DNA from: JABDGZ01 sp964487685
GTDB lineage: Bacteria > Omnitrophota > Gorgyraeia > Zapsychrales > Fredricksoniimonadaceae
Assembly (NCBI GenBank): GCA_964487685.1
Contig: CAZASA010000024.1
Location: 1 to 29,032 of the forward strand
Reading direction: 5' to 3'
DNA length: 29,032 nt
The notes under the pieces: model-generated
Told to the model about the DNA's origin: nothing
Database searches by the model: none
What the model saw: the letters and a program-made list of their open reading frames with translations, nothing else
Shown: positions 9,094 through 16,270 of the stretch, in pieces
Layout of the letters: the number at the start of each line of letters is the position of its first letter
Position numbering within the stretch: the first letter of the stretch is position 1
Program-made: the position numbers and the translations under genes

Positions 9094-10038
9094 ATGCGTA
9101 AACTCAATAAAATTTCTATCATCATTCCTTGCTATAACGAAGAAGAGGTCATCGAAAGCACTCATCAGCGGATCAGTGCTATCATGCAGGGCCTGGTCAA
9201 TAATTCAAAATGCAGATCTTATGAGATCTTATACGTCAATGACGGATCCAAGGATAATACACAAAAGATCCTGGAAGGATTTTATAATAAAGATGAACAC
9301 ACCCGGGTGCTTGTATTAAGAAAGAATGCGGGTCTGCAGGCCGCCCTTTCAGCGGGGCTTGCTTATGCCGACGCAGATGCGGCAGTGACCATTGATGCCG
9401 ACCTTCAAGACCCGCCTGAAAAGATCGGGGAGATGATCGATTGTTATGAAGCAGGTTATGATCTTGTCCTCGGCGTGCGTAAGGACAGGCAGACAGATAC
9501 TTTCTTCAAACGCTTCACCGCTGAATGTTTTTATCAATTGCTTAAGGTCCTGGGTGTTGAAATTGTCCCTAATCATGGGGATTTTCGATTAATGGCCAGA
9601 CCCTTGATCGATGAATTTAATACCTTGAGCGAACGCAACCGCTTTATCCGTGCCTTAGTGCTTTCCTTGGATGATCATTATGCGACTGTTTATTACAAAA
9701 GAGAACCAAGGCTTTTAGGCACAACGAAATTCAGCTTGGGCCGGATGCTGTCGTTTTCGCTTGATGGGATCTTGTCTTTTACCTTTATGCCCCTGCGCTT
9801 GGTGTCCATTGCCGGATTCTTGTTCTGCCTACTAGCCGTGTGGGGTGGGATTTATACGCTACTTTCCAAAATGTCCGGGAATGTGGTTCCTGGCTGGACC
9901 TCAACCGTACTGCCCATGTTCGTATTTAGCGGGATCCAGCTTTTAAGCTTAGGCATTATCGGCGAATATATAGGCCGCTTATACGTCGAGATCAAACACC
10001 GCCCCTTATTTAGTGTCCGACAAGAATTAAAGCATTGA
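9094..10038 (+). CDS. GT2 polyprenyl-phosphate glycosyltransferase
   Basis: This 314-residue protein belongs to the DPM1/GtrB/ArnC-like branch of glycosyltransferase family 2, which moves a sugar from a nucleotide donor to a polyprenyl phosphate on the cytoplasmic face. The GT-A domain (about residues 5-220) shows IIIPCYNEEEVIE, VNDGSKDN and the DXD-like DADLQDPPE. Two membrane segments follow at about 230-255 and 265-290, then GEYIGRLYVEIKHRPLF, the usual C-terminal motif. The start is six bases after ald with no clear Shine-Dalgarno site. It ends the metabolic operon. Its product would be a lipid-linked sugar donor suitable for the GT-C enzymes encoded downstream, but this link is inferred from position only. 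Confidence 0.92.
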   Translation: MRKLNKISIIIPCYNEEEVIESTHQRISAIMQGLVNNSKCRSYEILYVNDGSKDNTQKILEGFYNKDEHTRVLVLRKNAGLQAALSAGLAYADADAAVTIDADLQDPPEKIGEMIDCYEAGYDLVLGVRKDRQTDTFFKRFTAECFYQLLKVLGVEIVPNHGDFRLMARPLIDEFNTLSERNRFIRALVLSLDDHYATVYYKREPRLLGTTKFSLGRMLSFSLDGILSFTFMPLRLVSIAGFLFCLLAVWGGIYTLLSKMSGNVVPGWTSTVLPMFVFSGIQLLSLGIIGEYIGRLYVEIKHRPLFSVRQELKH

Positions 10039-10076
10039 CCTGCCATCCAAGAGCATTTATCCGATAACCCCAAAAC

Positions 10077-10111
10077 TTGCTTTTGACTGAATATATGCTA
10101 TATTTTAACAT
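10077..10111 (+). promoter_or_regulatory. Candidate sigma-70-type promoter of the 660-residue protein
   Basis: The 108-base gap 10039-10146 holds two overlapping candidates. One is an extended -10, TGC followed by TATATT at 10099-10104, with a weak -35 TTGCTT at 10077-10082 (16-base spacer). The other is TTGACT at 10083-10088 with TAACAT at 10106-10111 (17-base spacer). AAAGGG at 10136-10141 is the ribosome-binding site for the ATG at 10147. I see no convincing terminator hairpin for the upstream operon. Confidence 0.5.
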
Positions 10112-10146
10112 CAAATCAAAATAAAGCGTTTTCTTAAAGGGTCAAC

Positions 10147-12129
10147 ATGTATAAGCGTTTCATTTCTTTATTCGTTTGCCTTATCTTTGCTATCAGCAAT
10201 ATTCCCTTTGTCCAAGCCCAAAGCGTAGAGACGCCATTTATGGCGTCTCATACATCGCCATTTATGGCGTCTCATACATCGCCATTTATGGCGTCTCTTC
10301 CTGAACCAGGGACAATGGTGGGGGAATCTGCGCCTTTTTCTCCTTTAACCTTAAAAGGTCTCGTCATAGACCGCAAAAAACCCTTAGAATTCCAATTTAT
10401 CGTTGATACAGGCCGAGGACTGCAAGACAGGGTATCAGTTAAACAGCAAGTTAATCAGCTGGTTAAGTATTTTCTGGCAGGGCTAACGATCCCTCAGGGA
10501 GACCTGTGGGTCAATCTATCACCCTATGAAAAAGACCGTATTATCCCTGAGGCTTTGGGTCAAACTGACCTGGGGCGTGACCTGTTAGCCCAGGATTATA
10601 TCCTCAAGCAATTAACAGCTTCCCTAATATATCCTGAGAAAGACCTGGGTAAAGAATTCTGGGCCAAGGTATATGCCAAAGCCCAAAAACAATACGGTAC
10701 GACTGATGTTCCTGTGAACACCTTTAATAAGGTATGGATCCTTCCTGATCAGGCCCAGGTCTACACCAACAACCATGCCGCCTATGTCACTAAATCAACG
10801 CTCAAGGTAATGCTTGAGCAGGATTATTTGTCCATTGAAAAACATGCTGTAGAGACGCCATTTATGGCGTCTCATACATCGCCATTTATGGCGTCTCTTA
10901 ATAAAGACGCGATAAATCGCGTCTCTACGAATAATGTCAACGCCCTTGGCTCGCAAATCGTCCGCCAAATCATCCTTCCAGAGATCGAAAAAGAAGTCAA
11001 CACCGGCAAAAATTTCGCCCCGTTAAGACAGATCTACCAAGCCCTGATCCTGGCTAAATGGTATAGACAAACCATCCAAAACAGCTTATTAGATGCTGTT
11101 TATACCAATAAAAACAAGATTGCAGGTGTCAATCTGAGCGATCCGACACTTAAAGAACAAATTTATGAGCGCTATTTAAAAGCTTATAAGAAAGGTGCTT
11201 TTAATTACATCAAGGACGATCCAACACCCAATGGTCAATTTGTGCCGAGGAAATATTTCTCTGGCGGTATTACCGAAATGGGCGAGTTTCCCCTTGATGA
11301 GCATGGCAGCCTTAATAATATTCCACCTGCGAACAGCGCCATGGCAGCCATTAATATTCGATTGCTCAAATCCTCAGATAATTCCATGGACAGTCAGGTC
11401 CCAGCAAACGGGATCATCAAACTTCCGGCTGGATTCTTCCCGGAACAAAGTGCCGGAAAAATTAATGAAGATCCCAATTTGCCTAAGATCAATATCCAAT
11501 TTAAATATGCACCTGCTGATAAATCCATCACAAGATTTGAAAACGGAGGTCATTTTGTAACAACTACCAATAAACCCATACAAGCCAAGATTGGTAAAAG
11601 AACTCCAAAGCAAATCAATGGACCTAAGGCCAGTCCGGCGATGTTGATCGGTTTGATCTATGTAATGTGGGATGTCGAAAAGCTCACCGGCATGTTAACT
11701 CATCAGGAAAGCAAGGTCAGGGTAGCGGCGTTAGACAGGATAAATGCTGTTGAAAAAGACCCCGCTAAGAAATTATTGATCTTTAATGCTGCTTTGGATA
11801 ATTCCTCTGATCTTGTCCGTCAATCAGCCATGAAATTAATTGATGATTTGCAAATCGATCATCAAGAAAAATTAAAGGTGTATCATAAAGCTTTAACCAA
11901 TCCTGACCACCTTGTCAAACAATGGGCCAAGGACAGGGCTATGTCTAATCCATTAGATACCGGTGGTATCGATTTAAACCAGATCAAGGTTGATCAAAGC
12001 GGCAAGAAGTTGAATGTTGATTTTGATCAAGCCCAGCTTAATGAACTGTTAGAGGGGGGATTTGAAGGTTTTAGACCAGTGATCACTAAATACACGATCA
12101 TCCAAAGTCCATTGCCGTTATTGCGGTAG
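10147..12129 (+). CDS. Secreted HEAT-like repeat protein with in-frame palindromic inserts
   Basis: I do not know its function. The 660-residue protein starts with a clear signal peptide (MYKRFISLFVCLIFAISN, likely cleaved near VQA-QS at about residue 24), so it is exported. Residues 27-50 are three octapeptide repeats ending in SPFMAS or TPFMAS, and residues 235-261 are two more plus an INRVST tail; both blocks are encoded by palindromic DNA. Between and after them is a conserved-looking helical body (QIVRQIILPEIEKEVNTGKN, then PRKYFSGGITEMGEF at about residue 370). Residues about 500-600 look like two or three HEAT-type helical repeats (KVRVAALDRI, DLVRQSAMKLI, HLVKQWAKDRA). The C-terminus from GGIDLNQIKV onward resembles a tail I associate with large uncharacterised Omnitrophota proteins. 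The gene has its own promoter, and its 3' end overlaps the convergent gene by 12 bases. Confidence 0.9.
   Translation: MYKRFISLFVCLIFAISNIPFVQAQSVETPFMASHTSPFMASHTSPFMASLPEPGTMVGESAPFSPLTLKGLVIDRKKPLEFQFIVDTGRGLQDRVSVKQQVNQLVKYFLAGLTIPQGDLWVNLSPYEKDRIIPEALGQTDLGRDLLAQDYILKQLTASLIYPEKDLGKEFWAKVYAKAQKQYGTTDVPVNTFNKVWILPDQAQVYTNNHAAYVTKSTLKVMLEQDYLSIEKHAVETPFMASHTSPFMASLNKDAINRVSTNNVNALGSQIVRQIILPEIEKEVNTGKNFAPLRQIYQALILAKWYRQTIQNSLLDAVYTNKNKIAGVNLSDPTLKEQIYERYLKAYKKGAFNYIKDDPTPNGQFVPRKYFSGGITEMGEFPLDEHGSLNNIPPANSAMAAINIRLLKSSDNSMDSQVPANGIIKLPAGFFPEQSAGKINEDPNLPKINIQFKYAPADKSITRFENGGHFVTTTNKPIQAKIGKRTPKQINGPKASPAMLIGLIYVMWDVEKLTGMLTHQESKVRVAALDRINAVEKDPAKKLLIFNAALDNSSDLVRQSAMKLIDDLQIDHQEKLKVYHKALTNPDHLVKQWAKDRAMSNPLDTGGIDLNQIKVDQSGKKLNVDFDQAQLNELLEGGFEGFRPVITKYTIIQSPLPLLR
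10225..10297 (+). repeat. In-frame tandem palindromic repeat, block 1
   Basis: Three tandem palindromes lie inside the coding sequence just after the signal peptide. The first, at 10228-10249, is a perfect inverted repeat with 10-base arms (GAGACGCCAT and ATGGCGTCTC) and a two-base TT loop. Two identical 24-base units follow at 10250-10273 and 10274-10297, each with the core CGCCAT-TT-ATGGCG. The 24-base period equals eight codons, giving HTSPFMAS repeats from Val27 to Ser50. The block starts with GTAGAGACGC but lacks the matching closing end GCGTCTCTAC seen in block 2. Confidence 0.95.
10849..10928 (+). repeat. In-frame composite palindromic element, block 2
   Basis: This 80-base segment begins with GTAGAGACGC (10849-10858) and ends with its exact reverse complement GCGTCTCTAC (10919-10928). 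Inside are three hairpins: the 10-base-arm palindrome as in block 1 (10852-10873), one 24-base unit with core CGCCAT-TT-ATGGCG (10874-10897), and a variant palindrome with nine-base arms AGACGCGAT and ATCGCGTCT (10905-10924). It is read in the same frame as block 1, as VETPFMASHTSPFMAS followed by LNKDAINRVST, residues 235-261. It resembles REP or MITE-like palindromic elements. Confidence 0.95.
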
Positions 12130-13701
12130 CCAGACCGTCACGGCATAGCTGCGATGGTCTTGAGGCGCGTATAGCAAAAGCTGTCCTTCATCCTTATAAT
12201 ATTTCCTGATATCGTCCGCAACACCTGAAGGCAATAGACTTGGCTGTAGTACGATCAGATCAAATTCTTTATTTTCCACTCTATTTCTGATATTAAGAAA
12301 AAATAACGTCAATTGTAACGAGACGCGTTCATCTTCTTTGAAGACATTCTTCATCCATCCCTGACGCTCACCACCCAGCCCAAAATATTCTGCCTGGCCA
12401 TTATCAATAACTTCCTTATGCTGTTCAACCAAGATAGGAGCGATCAAAGGGGAATTTAGGATATGCTGATGCTGGCTTAATAGCATGGTAATTTGAGACC
12501 AGCCAGGCATATTCTTATTAAAAATTTTATAGTTGTGGTCTACTGTCAGGATATGCAAATTATAAATCAACAAGGGAACACAGACGATAGGCCAATAGTT
12601 AAAACGTCCAAAGACCCAGGCTGAGCCTATCAGGAGAAAAGGGGAAAGCAATTGAAAGAAATACCAAAGCATGGCCCCGCTATGACGTCCCAAGGACACA
12701 TATAAAACAAAGGAAGAACACATGGCCATATAAAGGACCAGGGAAAAATCCCATTTGATCATGGGCTGTCTTATGTCCATTGATATAAAACTCATAATTA
12801 TTTCTGTTATTTTATTTCGAAGAATGGCCCATGGGGCTTCTTTGATCAATTGATAGCCAAACCAAATGATCATAATGCCCCATAAGATAAATATCGGCCT
12901 GTGCAGAGCTCTGTACATCACGATCTGCACTTGAAGCCGTTCCGCGGAAGCCCAGGCATGCTCCATATTGACATGGCTGAAAAAGCAATTGTCAAAATAA
13001 GCCGGAAAGATGCGATCAACCAACACGATACTGATCACTGATAGTAATAATAAAATTAAACCGTAATAGAGGCTTTTTAACCTTGAAACAAAAAGAAATA
13101 TATACGACAGCAAGAAAGGAACGCCCAGAAAGGCATAGGACTTAGTATAAAAGCCCAAGATCCCGCAAATGATGCTGATGGTCATTGATGGATAAGAATA
13201 CTTATAAAACCAGGGAATAAAAATTGTTAATAAAAAAAACATCATGCCAACCGCCCCAGGATCAATGGCAGGGGTGCTTGTTCCCGGATATAATAATGAA
13301 GCATAGAGCATCAAAACAGCCCAAAGATTCAATAAAACAGGAACCTTCATTCTCTTTAGGACTAAAAAGACAGTGAGGCAAGAGATCAGGAGGCCAATCG
13401 CGATAACGATGCGGTGAACGAGGATGGTCGTGCCGAATAACTTGGCCCATGGCCATACAAGCAGAGGATAGATGATCCCATACTGGTTCATCAACTGAGG
13501 CTGTAGGGACATATCAAAAGGATTGATGCCGTGGACCAAGGCAGCGGTGCTTGTCATCATCGAACCTTCCCTAAGCGAACTGGCATAGGGGAATATGACC
13601 AAATAATAATGATAGAGGACAAGGCGAATGGCAAAATAGGAAAGTGCGGCCAAAAAGATGATCTTGGCAATAAACAGGACGGGGCGCAATCGTTGTTCCA
13701 T
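12118..13701 (-). CDS. GT-C-like polytopic membrane glycosyltransferase
   Basis: The 527-residue protein has many hydrophobic segments through about residue 390 and a soluble C-terminal part, the layout of GT-C enzymes that use polyprenyl-phosphate sugars outside the inner membrane. After the first membrane segment comes SSLREGSMMTST with an acidic residue (Glu45), then NPFD and QYGIIYPLLVWPWAKLFG, similar to the first periplasmic loop of such enzymes. The exact sugar and acceptor cannot be read. An in-frame ATG at 13752 exists, but the one at 13701 gives a normal charged start (MEQRLRPV) before the first membrane helix. No Shine-Dalgarno is seen; TATACT (13711-13716, minus strand) lies nine bases before the ATG. 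The 3' end overlaps the convergent gene by 12 bases. Confidence 0.82.
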   Translation of the reverse strand: MEQRLRPVLFIAKIIFLAALSYFAIRLVLYHYYLVIFPYASSLREGSMMTSTAALVHGINPFDMSLQPQLMNQYGIIYPLLVWPWAKLFGTTILVHRIVIAIGLLISCLTVFLVLKRMKVPVLLNLWAVLMLYASLLYPGTSTPAIDPGAVGMMFFLLTIFIPWFYKYSYPSMTISIICGILGFYTKSYAFLGVPFLLSYIFLFVSRLKSLYYGLILLLLSVISIVLVDRIFPAYFDNCFFSHVNMEHAWASAERLQVQIVMYRALHRPIFILWGIMIIWFGYQLIKEAPWAILRNKITEIIMSFISMDIRQPMIKWDFSLVLYMAMCSSFVLYVSLGRHSGAMLWYFFQLLSPFLLIGSAWVFGRFNYWPIVCVPLLIYNLHILTVDHNYKIFNKNMPGWSQITMLLSQHQHILNSPLIAPILVEQHKEVIDNGQAEYFGLGGERQGWMKNVFKEDERVSLQLTLFFLNIRNRVENKEFDLIVLQPSLLPSGVADDIRKYYKDEGQLLLYAPQDHRSYAVTVWLPQ

Positions 13702-13763
13702 AAAACATATAGTATATCGATTAATTAAAAATGCAAAGTACAATGCTAACAATTAAATAATCA

Positions 13764-13791
13764 TTGACGGGAATAATAAAGAAAATAGAAT
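13764..13791 (+). promoter_or_regulatory. Candidate promoter of the PilZ gene, leaderless
   Basis: TTGACG at 13764-13769 and TAGAAT at 13786-13791 are separated by 16 bases, each matching the sigma-70 consensus at five of six positions. The -10 ends seven bases before the PilZ ATG at 13798, so transcription should begin at or within a base or two of the ATG. No Shine-Dalgarno site fits in that space. Confidence 0.6.
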
Positions 13792-13797
13792 AGGTAT

Positions 13798-14160
13798 ATG
13801 CCAAACAAGCATGATAATTTCGAAGAACGCAGGGATAGTGTGCGCGCCAAGCGCATCATTACCGTCCGCCATCGGCTCATCAAACACGCTAATCGTAAAG
13901 TGGACTCTTTATGGCAATTAGCCACGACCGAGAACATGTCCTTAAGCGGCCTGCTGTTTATCAGCGCCCTGGCTTATCATCCGGGTGATATTGTCGAGCT
14001 CCAGGTTGTATTGTCCGGTATCCTGGATATATTCAATGGTTATGGTAAAGTCATCCGCGTTTCCCGCAATAAAGGCGGCTATTATCAAGTTGCCGTTAAA
14101 TACGTAGATCTAAAGGCGAGACGCCGAGCGGCTAAATCGATCATCGTCTCCCGTAATTGA
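13798..14160 (+). CDS. Stand-alone PilZ domain protein
   Basis: PilZ domains bind cyclic di-GMP and pass the signal to a partner protein. This 120-residue protein is essentially a single PilZ domain. Both c-di-GMP binding motifs are intact: RxxxR as Arg12-Asp-Ser-Val-Arg16, and (D/N)xSxxG as Asn46-Met-Ser48-Leu-Ser-Gly51 (ENMSLSGLLF). The beta-strand pattern continues with GDIVELQVVL, GKVIRVSRN and YYQVAVKYVDL. It is the first gene of a + strand block with a YfhO-like membrane protein and a TPR protein. This suggests, without proving it, that glycan synthesis here is under c-di-GMP control. The predicted mRNA is leaderless. Confidence 0.9.
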   Translation: MPNKHDNFEERRDSVRAKRIITVRHRLIKHANRKVDSLWQLATTENMSLSGLLFISALAYHPGDIVELQVVLSGILDIFNGYGKVIRVSRNKGGYYQVAVKYVDLKARRRAAKSIIVSRN

Positions 14161-14179
14161 TCTTAATCTGACCTCATTT

Positions 14180-16270
14180 ATGGATAAAGAAAAATATTCT
14201 CAAAGGCTTGTCGCCCTTTGGGTCGTCTTTGCCTTTGCGCTGTGGTGCTATGCCTTCCGAGGATACCTGTCTTCACGATTTGAACTTATCAGCGATCAGC
14301 TTTCCTATTACGACCATACCAGGTTTTTGATCGAGAATCTTAGGCACGGCATTTATCCTTTATGGGACCCATTTTGGATCAATGGGGCCCCCAATGATTT
14401 CTTCCTTCGCCGTATCGGCGCTTTTAATCCTTTCTATTTAATAATTCTGCTTTTCAAGGCTATAGGGATCTCGTATACCTTGTCATATCTTTGGTTTTTA
14501 GCCATTTATTATTGGAGTGGCATGATCGCTTTTTATCTACTGCTGATGCGCATCTACAACGATCGTTTCATCGCTTATGCCGGCTATCTGATACTTTTAT
14601 TTTCTGCATTGGGTACCAGGCTTTTTGACTCGTACATGATGCTGGTAACTGTGCCTTTGATCTGGTTCTTTTATTTTCTGCTGGCGTTTTCTCAAACACC
14701 CCGCAAACATCTCTTTATGGGATTGACCTTATCCTTGATGATCTTGCTGGGGACGTATATACCCCTTTATTTCTTAACAATATTCGGGTTTTTTATGTTA
14801 CTTTTTGTACTTATCTGTTTTAAGCAGATACCCGGCATCCTAAACCTACATGGTAGATTCATTAATAAAAATAAAGCCTTGGTACTTTTTTCCTTCCTGG
14901 CTTTGATCTTAGTGCTATTACCAGCCATGAATTTTGTCCATGACACGGCCCATGGCAGGATAATTTTTCCTGTACGCCATGGTAGTGCTGATGCAGGGCA
15001 GGGTTTAACAGTTCCCCATCAAACACTTGATTGGGGAGCCGTGGAAGACCTGATGTATTCCAGCTACTTCTCTAATTTGAGATTGTATAAATTTGCCGTT
15101 GTTTATGTTCCTTTCTTTGCTTTTATCGCCTTGTTGTTAGGGTTGATCAGCCGCATCAATCGCCGGATGGTCTTTATATCCTTGCTTGGTATACTTCTTT
15201 TTGGCTGCATGGTGCCTCACGGACTGCCATTTTATGATTTTTTCTATCAACACCTGTTCTTTTTGAAATATTTCCGCAATTTACATTTTTTTATATGGTT
15301 TTTCCTGATCCCGCTTTTTGTAGTGCTGGTGATGGAACACTGGAATATGTTTAAGGAGATGATATCTACGGAATTTAAAAAACGATCATTATTACTGATC
15401 TATGTTGTTATCGTTCATTTGGCTGCTTTCAGCTTTGTTTGGTACAGGAAGGACGCGATTGCCAGTACCTATATCATGATTTTATTAAGCCTGATATTTT
15501 GGTCTTTATTGGTTTTAAAGCGGCTTAAGATGAACGCAGCCGCGTATGCTTTATTGACCTTGACCATACTTATTCAACCTTGGGAGACTTATCATTATTT
15601 TGCCTTAAAAGCAGTTTCCCATCAACATCCGTACGCCTACGACTTTCCATATACTAGATTTCAAATCAAGGATACGGTAGAACTTAAAACTGAAAATATA
15701 CCCGCCACTAAAGAAAATTTTTACTATGTCCTGAACGACTACAATAATATTTACCAAAATACAGATTTTAAGGTCTTAAAAGATTATTTAAAATACAGAT
15801 TGATCCTAGTGGATAGAACTCAAAATGCAAACACGAATGACGTTGCCGCTGTTTTAAGTCATAATTTTATAACGCATGCTAACACAGTGCTTGTTGCCAA
15901 TCAATCTCTCGGGCCTTTTGATCCTAATCCATCCGCTCATTATATGGGCTTGGAGAACGCTACTTACGGGTTAAAAGTACTCTCCTTTGACGCTAATCAT
16001 TTACGCTTGACCCTTGATCTGCCGTATAAAAAATTCCTCATTTATAACGATAATTATGCGCCGAATTGGAAAGTATATATTAATCACAACCAGGTTCCGC
16101 TTTACGAGGTCAATGGGGCATTTAAAGGCGCTTGGGTCCCGGCGGGGAAAAGCGAGATTGAATTCAGCTATGGTCTTTGGTGGCAATACGCGATGAATAT
16201 CCTGTTATCTCTCGTTGCTATTATTTTTTTAATTGGGATCATAAGGACTTATAAATGCACCAACAATTAA
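14180..16270 (+). CDS. YfhO-like GT-C superfamily membrane protein
   Basis: The 696-residue polytopic membrane protein resembles the YfhO family, putative GT-C enzymes linked in some bacteria to glycosylation of surface polymers. After the first membrane segment it has LISDQLSYYDH (Asp39), then HGIYPLWDPFWINGAPNDF and FNPFYLI, the typical first-loop pattern. About a dozen hydrophobic segments follow to about residue 470. The C-terminal soluble domain ends in NDNYAPNWKVYINHNQVP and VNGAFKGAWVPAGKSEIEF, close to the end of YfhO proteins, before a last membrane helix. It starts 19 bases after PilZ with no visible Shine-Dalgarno and overlaps the next gene by 16 bases, so the three genes form one transcription unit. 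The substrate is unknown. Confidence 0.82.
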   Translation: MDKEKYSQRLVALWVVFAFALWCYAFRGYLSSRFELISDQLSYYDHTRFLIENLRHGIYPLWDPFWINGAPNDFFLRRIGAFNPFYLIILLFKAIGISYTLSYLWFLAIYYWSGMIAFYLLLMRIYNDRFIAYAGYLILLFSALGTRLFDSYMMLVTVPLIWFFYFLLAFSQTPRKHLFMGLTLSLMILLGTYIPLYFLTIFGFFMLLFVLICFKQIPGILNLHGRFINKNKALVLFSFLALILVLLPAMNFVHDTAHGRIIFPVRHGSADAGQGLTVPHQTLDWGAVEDLMYSSYFSNLRLYKFAVVYVPFFAFIALLLGLISRINRRMVFISLLGILLFGCMVPHGLPFYDFFYQHLFFLKYFRNLHFFIWFFLIPLFVVLVMEHWNMFKEMISTEFKKRSLLLIYVVIVHLAAFSFVWYRKDAIASTYIMILLSLIFWSLLVLKRLKMNAAAYALLTLTILIQPWETYHYFALKAVSHQHPYAYDFPYTRFQIKDTVELKTENIPATKENFYYVLNDYNNIYQNTDFKVLKDYLKYRLILVDRTQNANTNDVAAVLSHNFITHANTVLVANQSLGPFDPNPSAHYMGLENATYGLKVLSFDANHLRLTLDLPYKKFLIYNDNYAPNWKVYINHNQVPLYEVNGAFKGAWVPAGKSEIEFSYGLWWQYAMNILLSLVAIIFLIGIIRTYKCTNN

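Noticed and set aside
10039..10076. Terminator after the metabolic operon
   Set aside because: Only a weak imperfect inverted repeat before a short T run; not enough to call.
10225..10297. CRISPR-like array of short repeats
   Set aside because: The 24-base units are directly joined with no spacers, lie inside a coding frame, and no cas gene is present.
13702..13752. Longer start for the minus-strand GT-C-like gene
   Set aside because: The extra 17 residues overlap an AT-rich promoter-like stretch and place an odd hydrophobic segment before the normal charged start.
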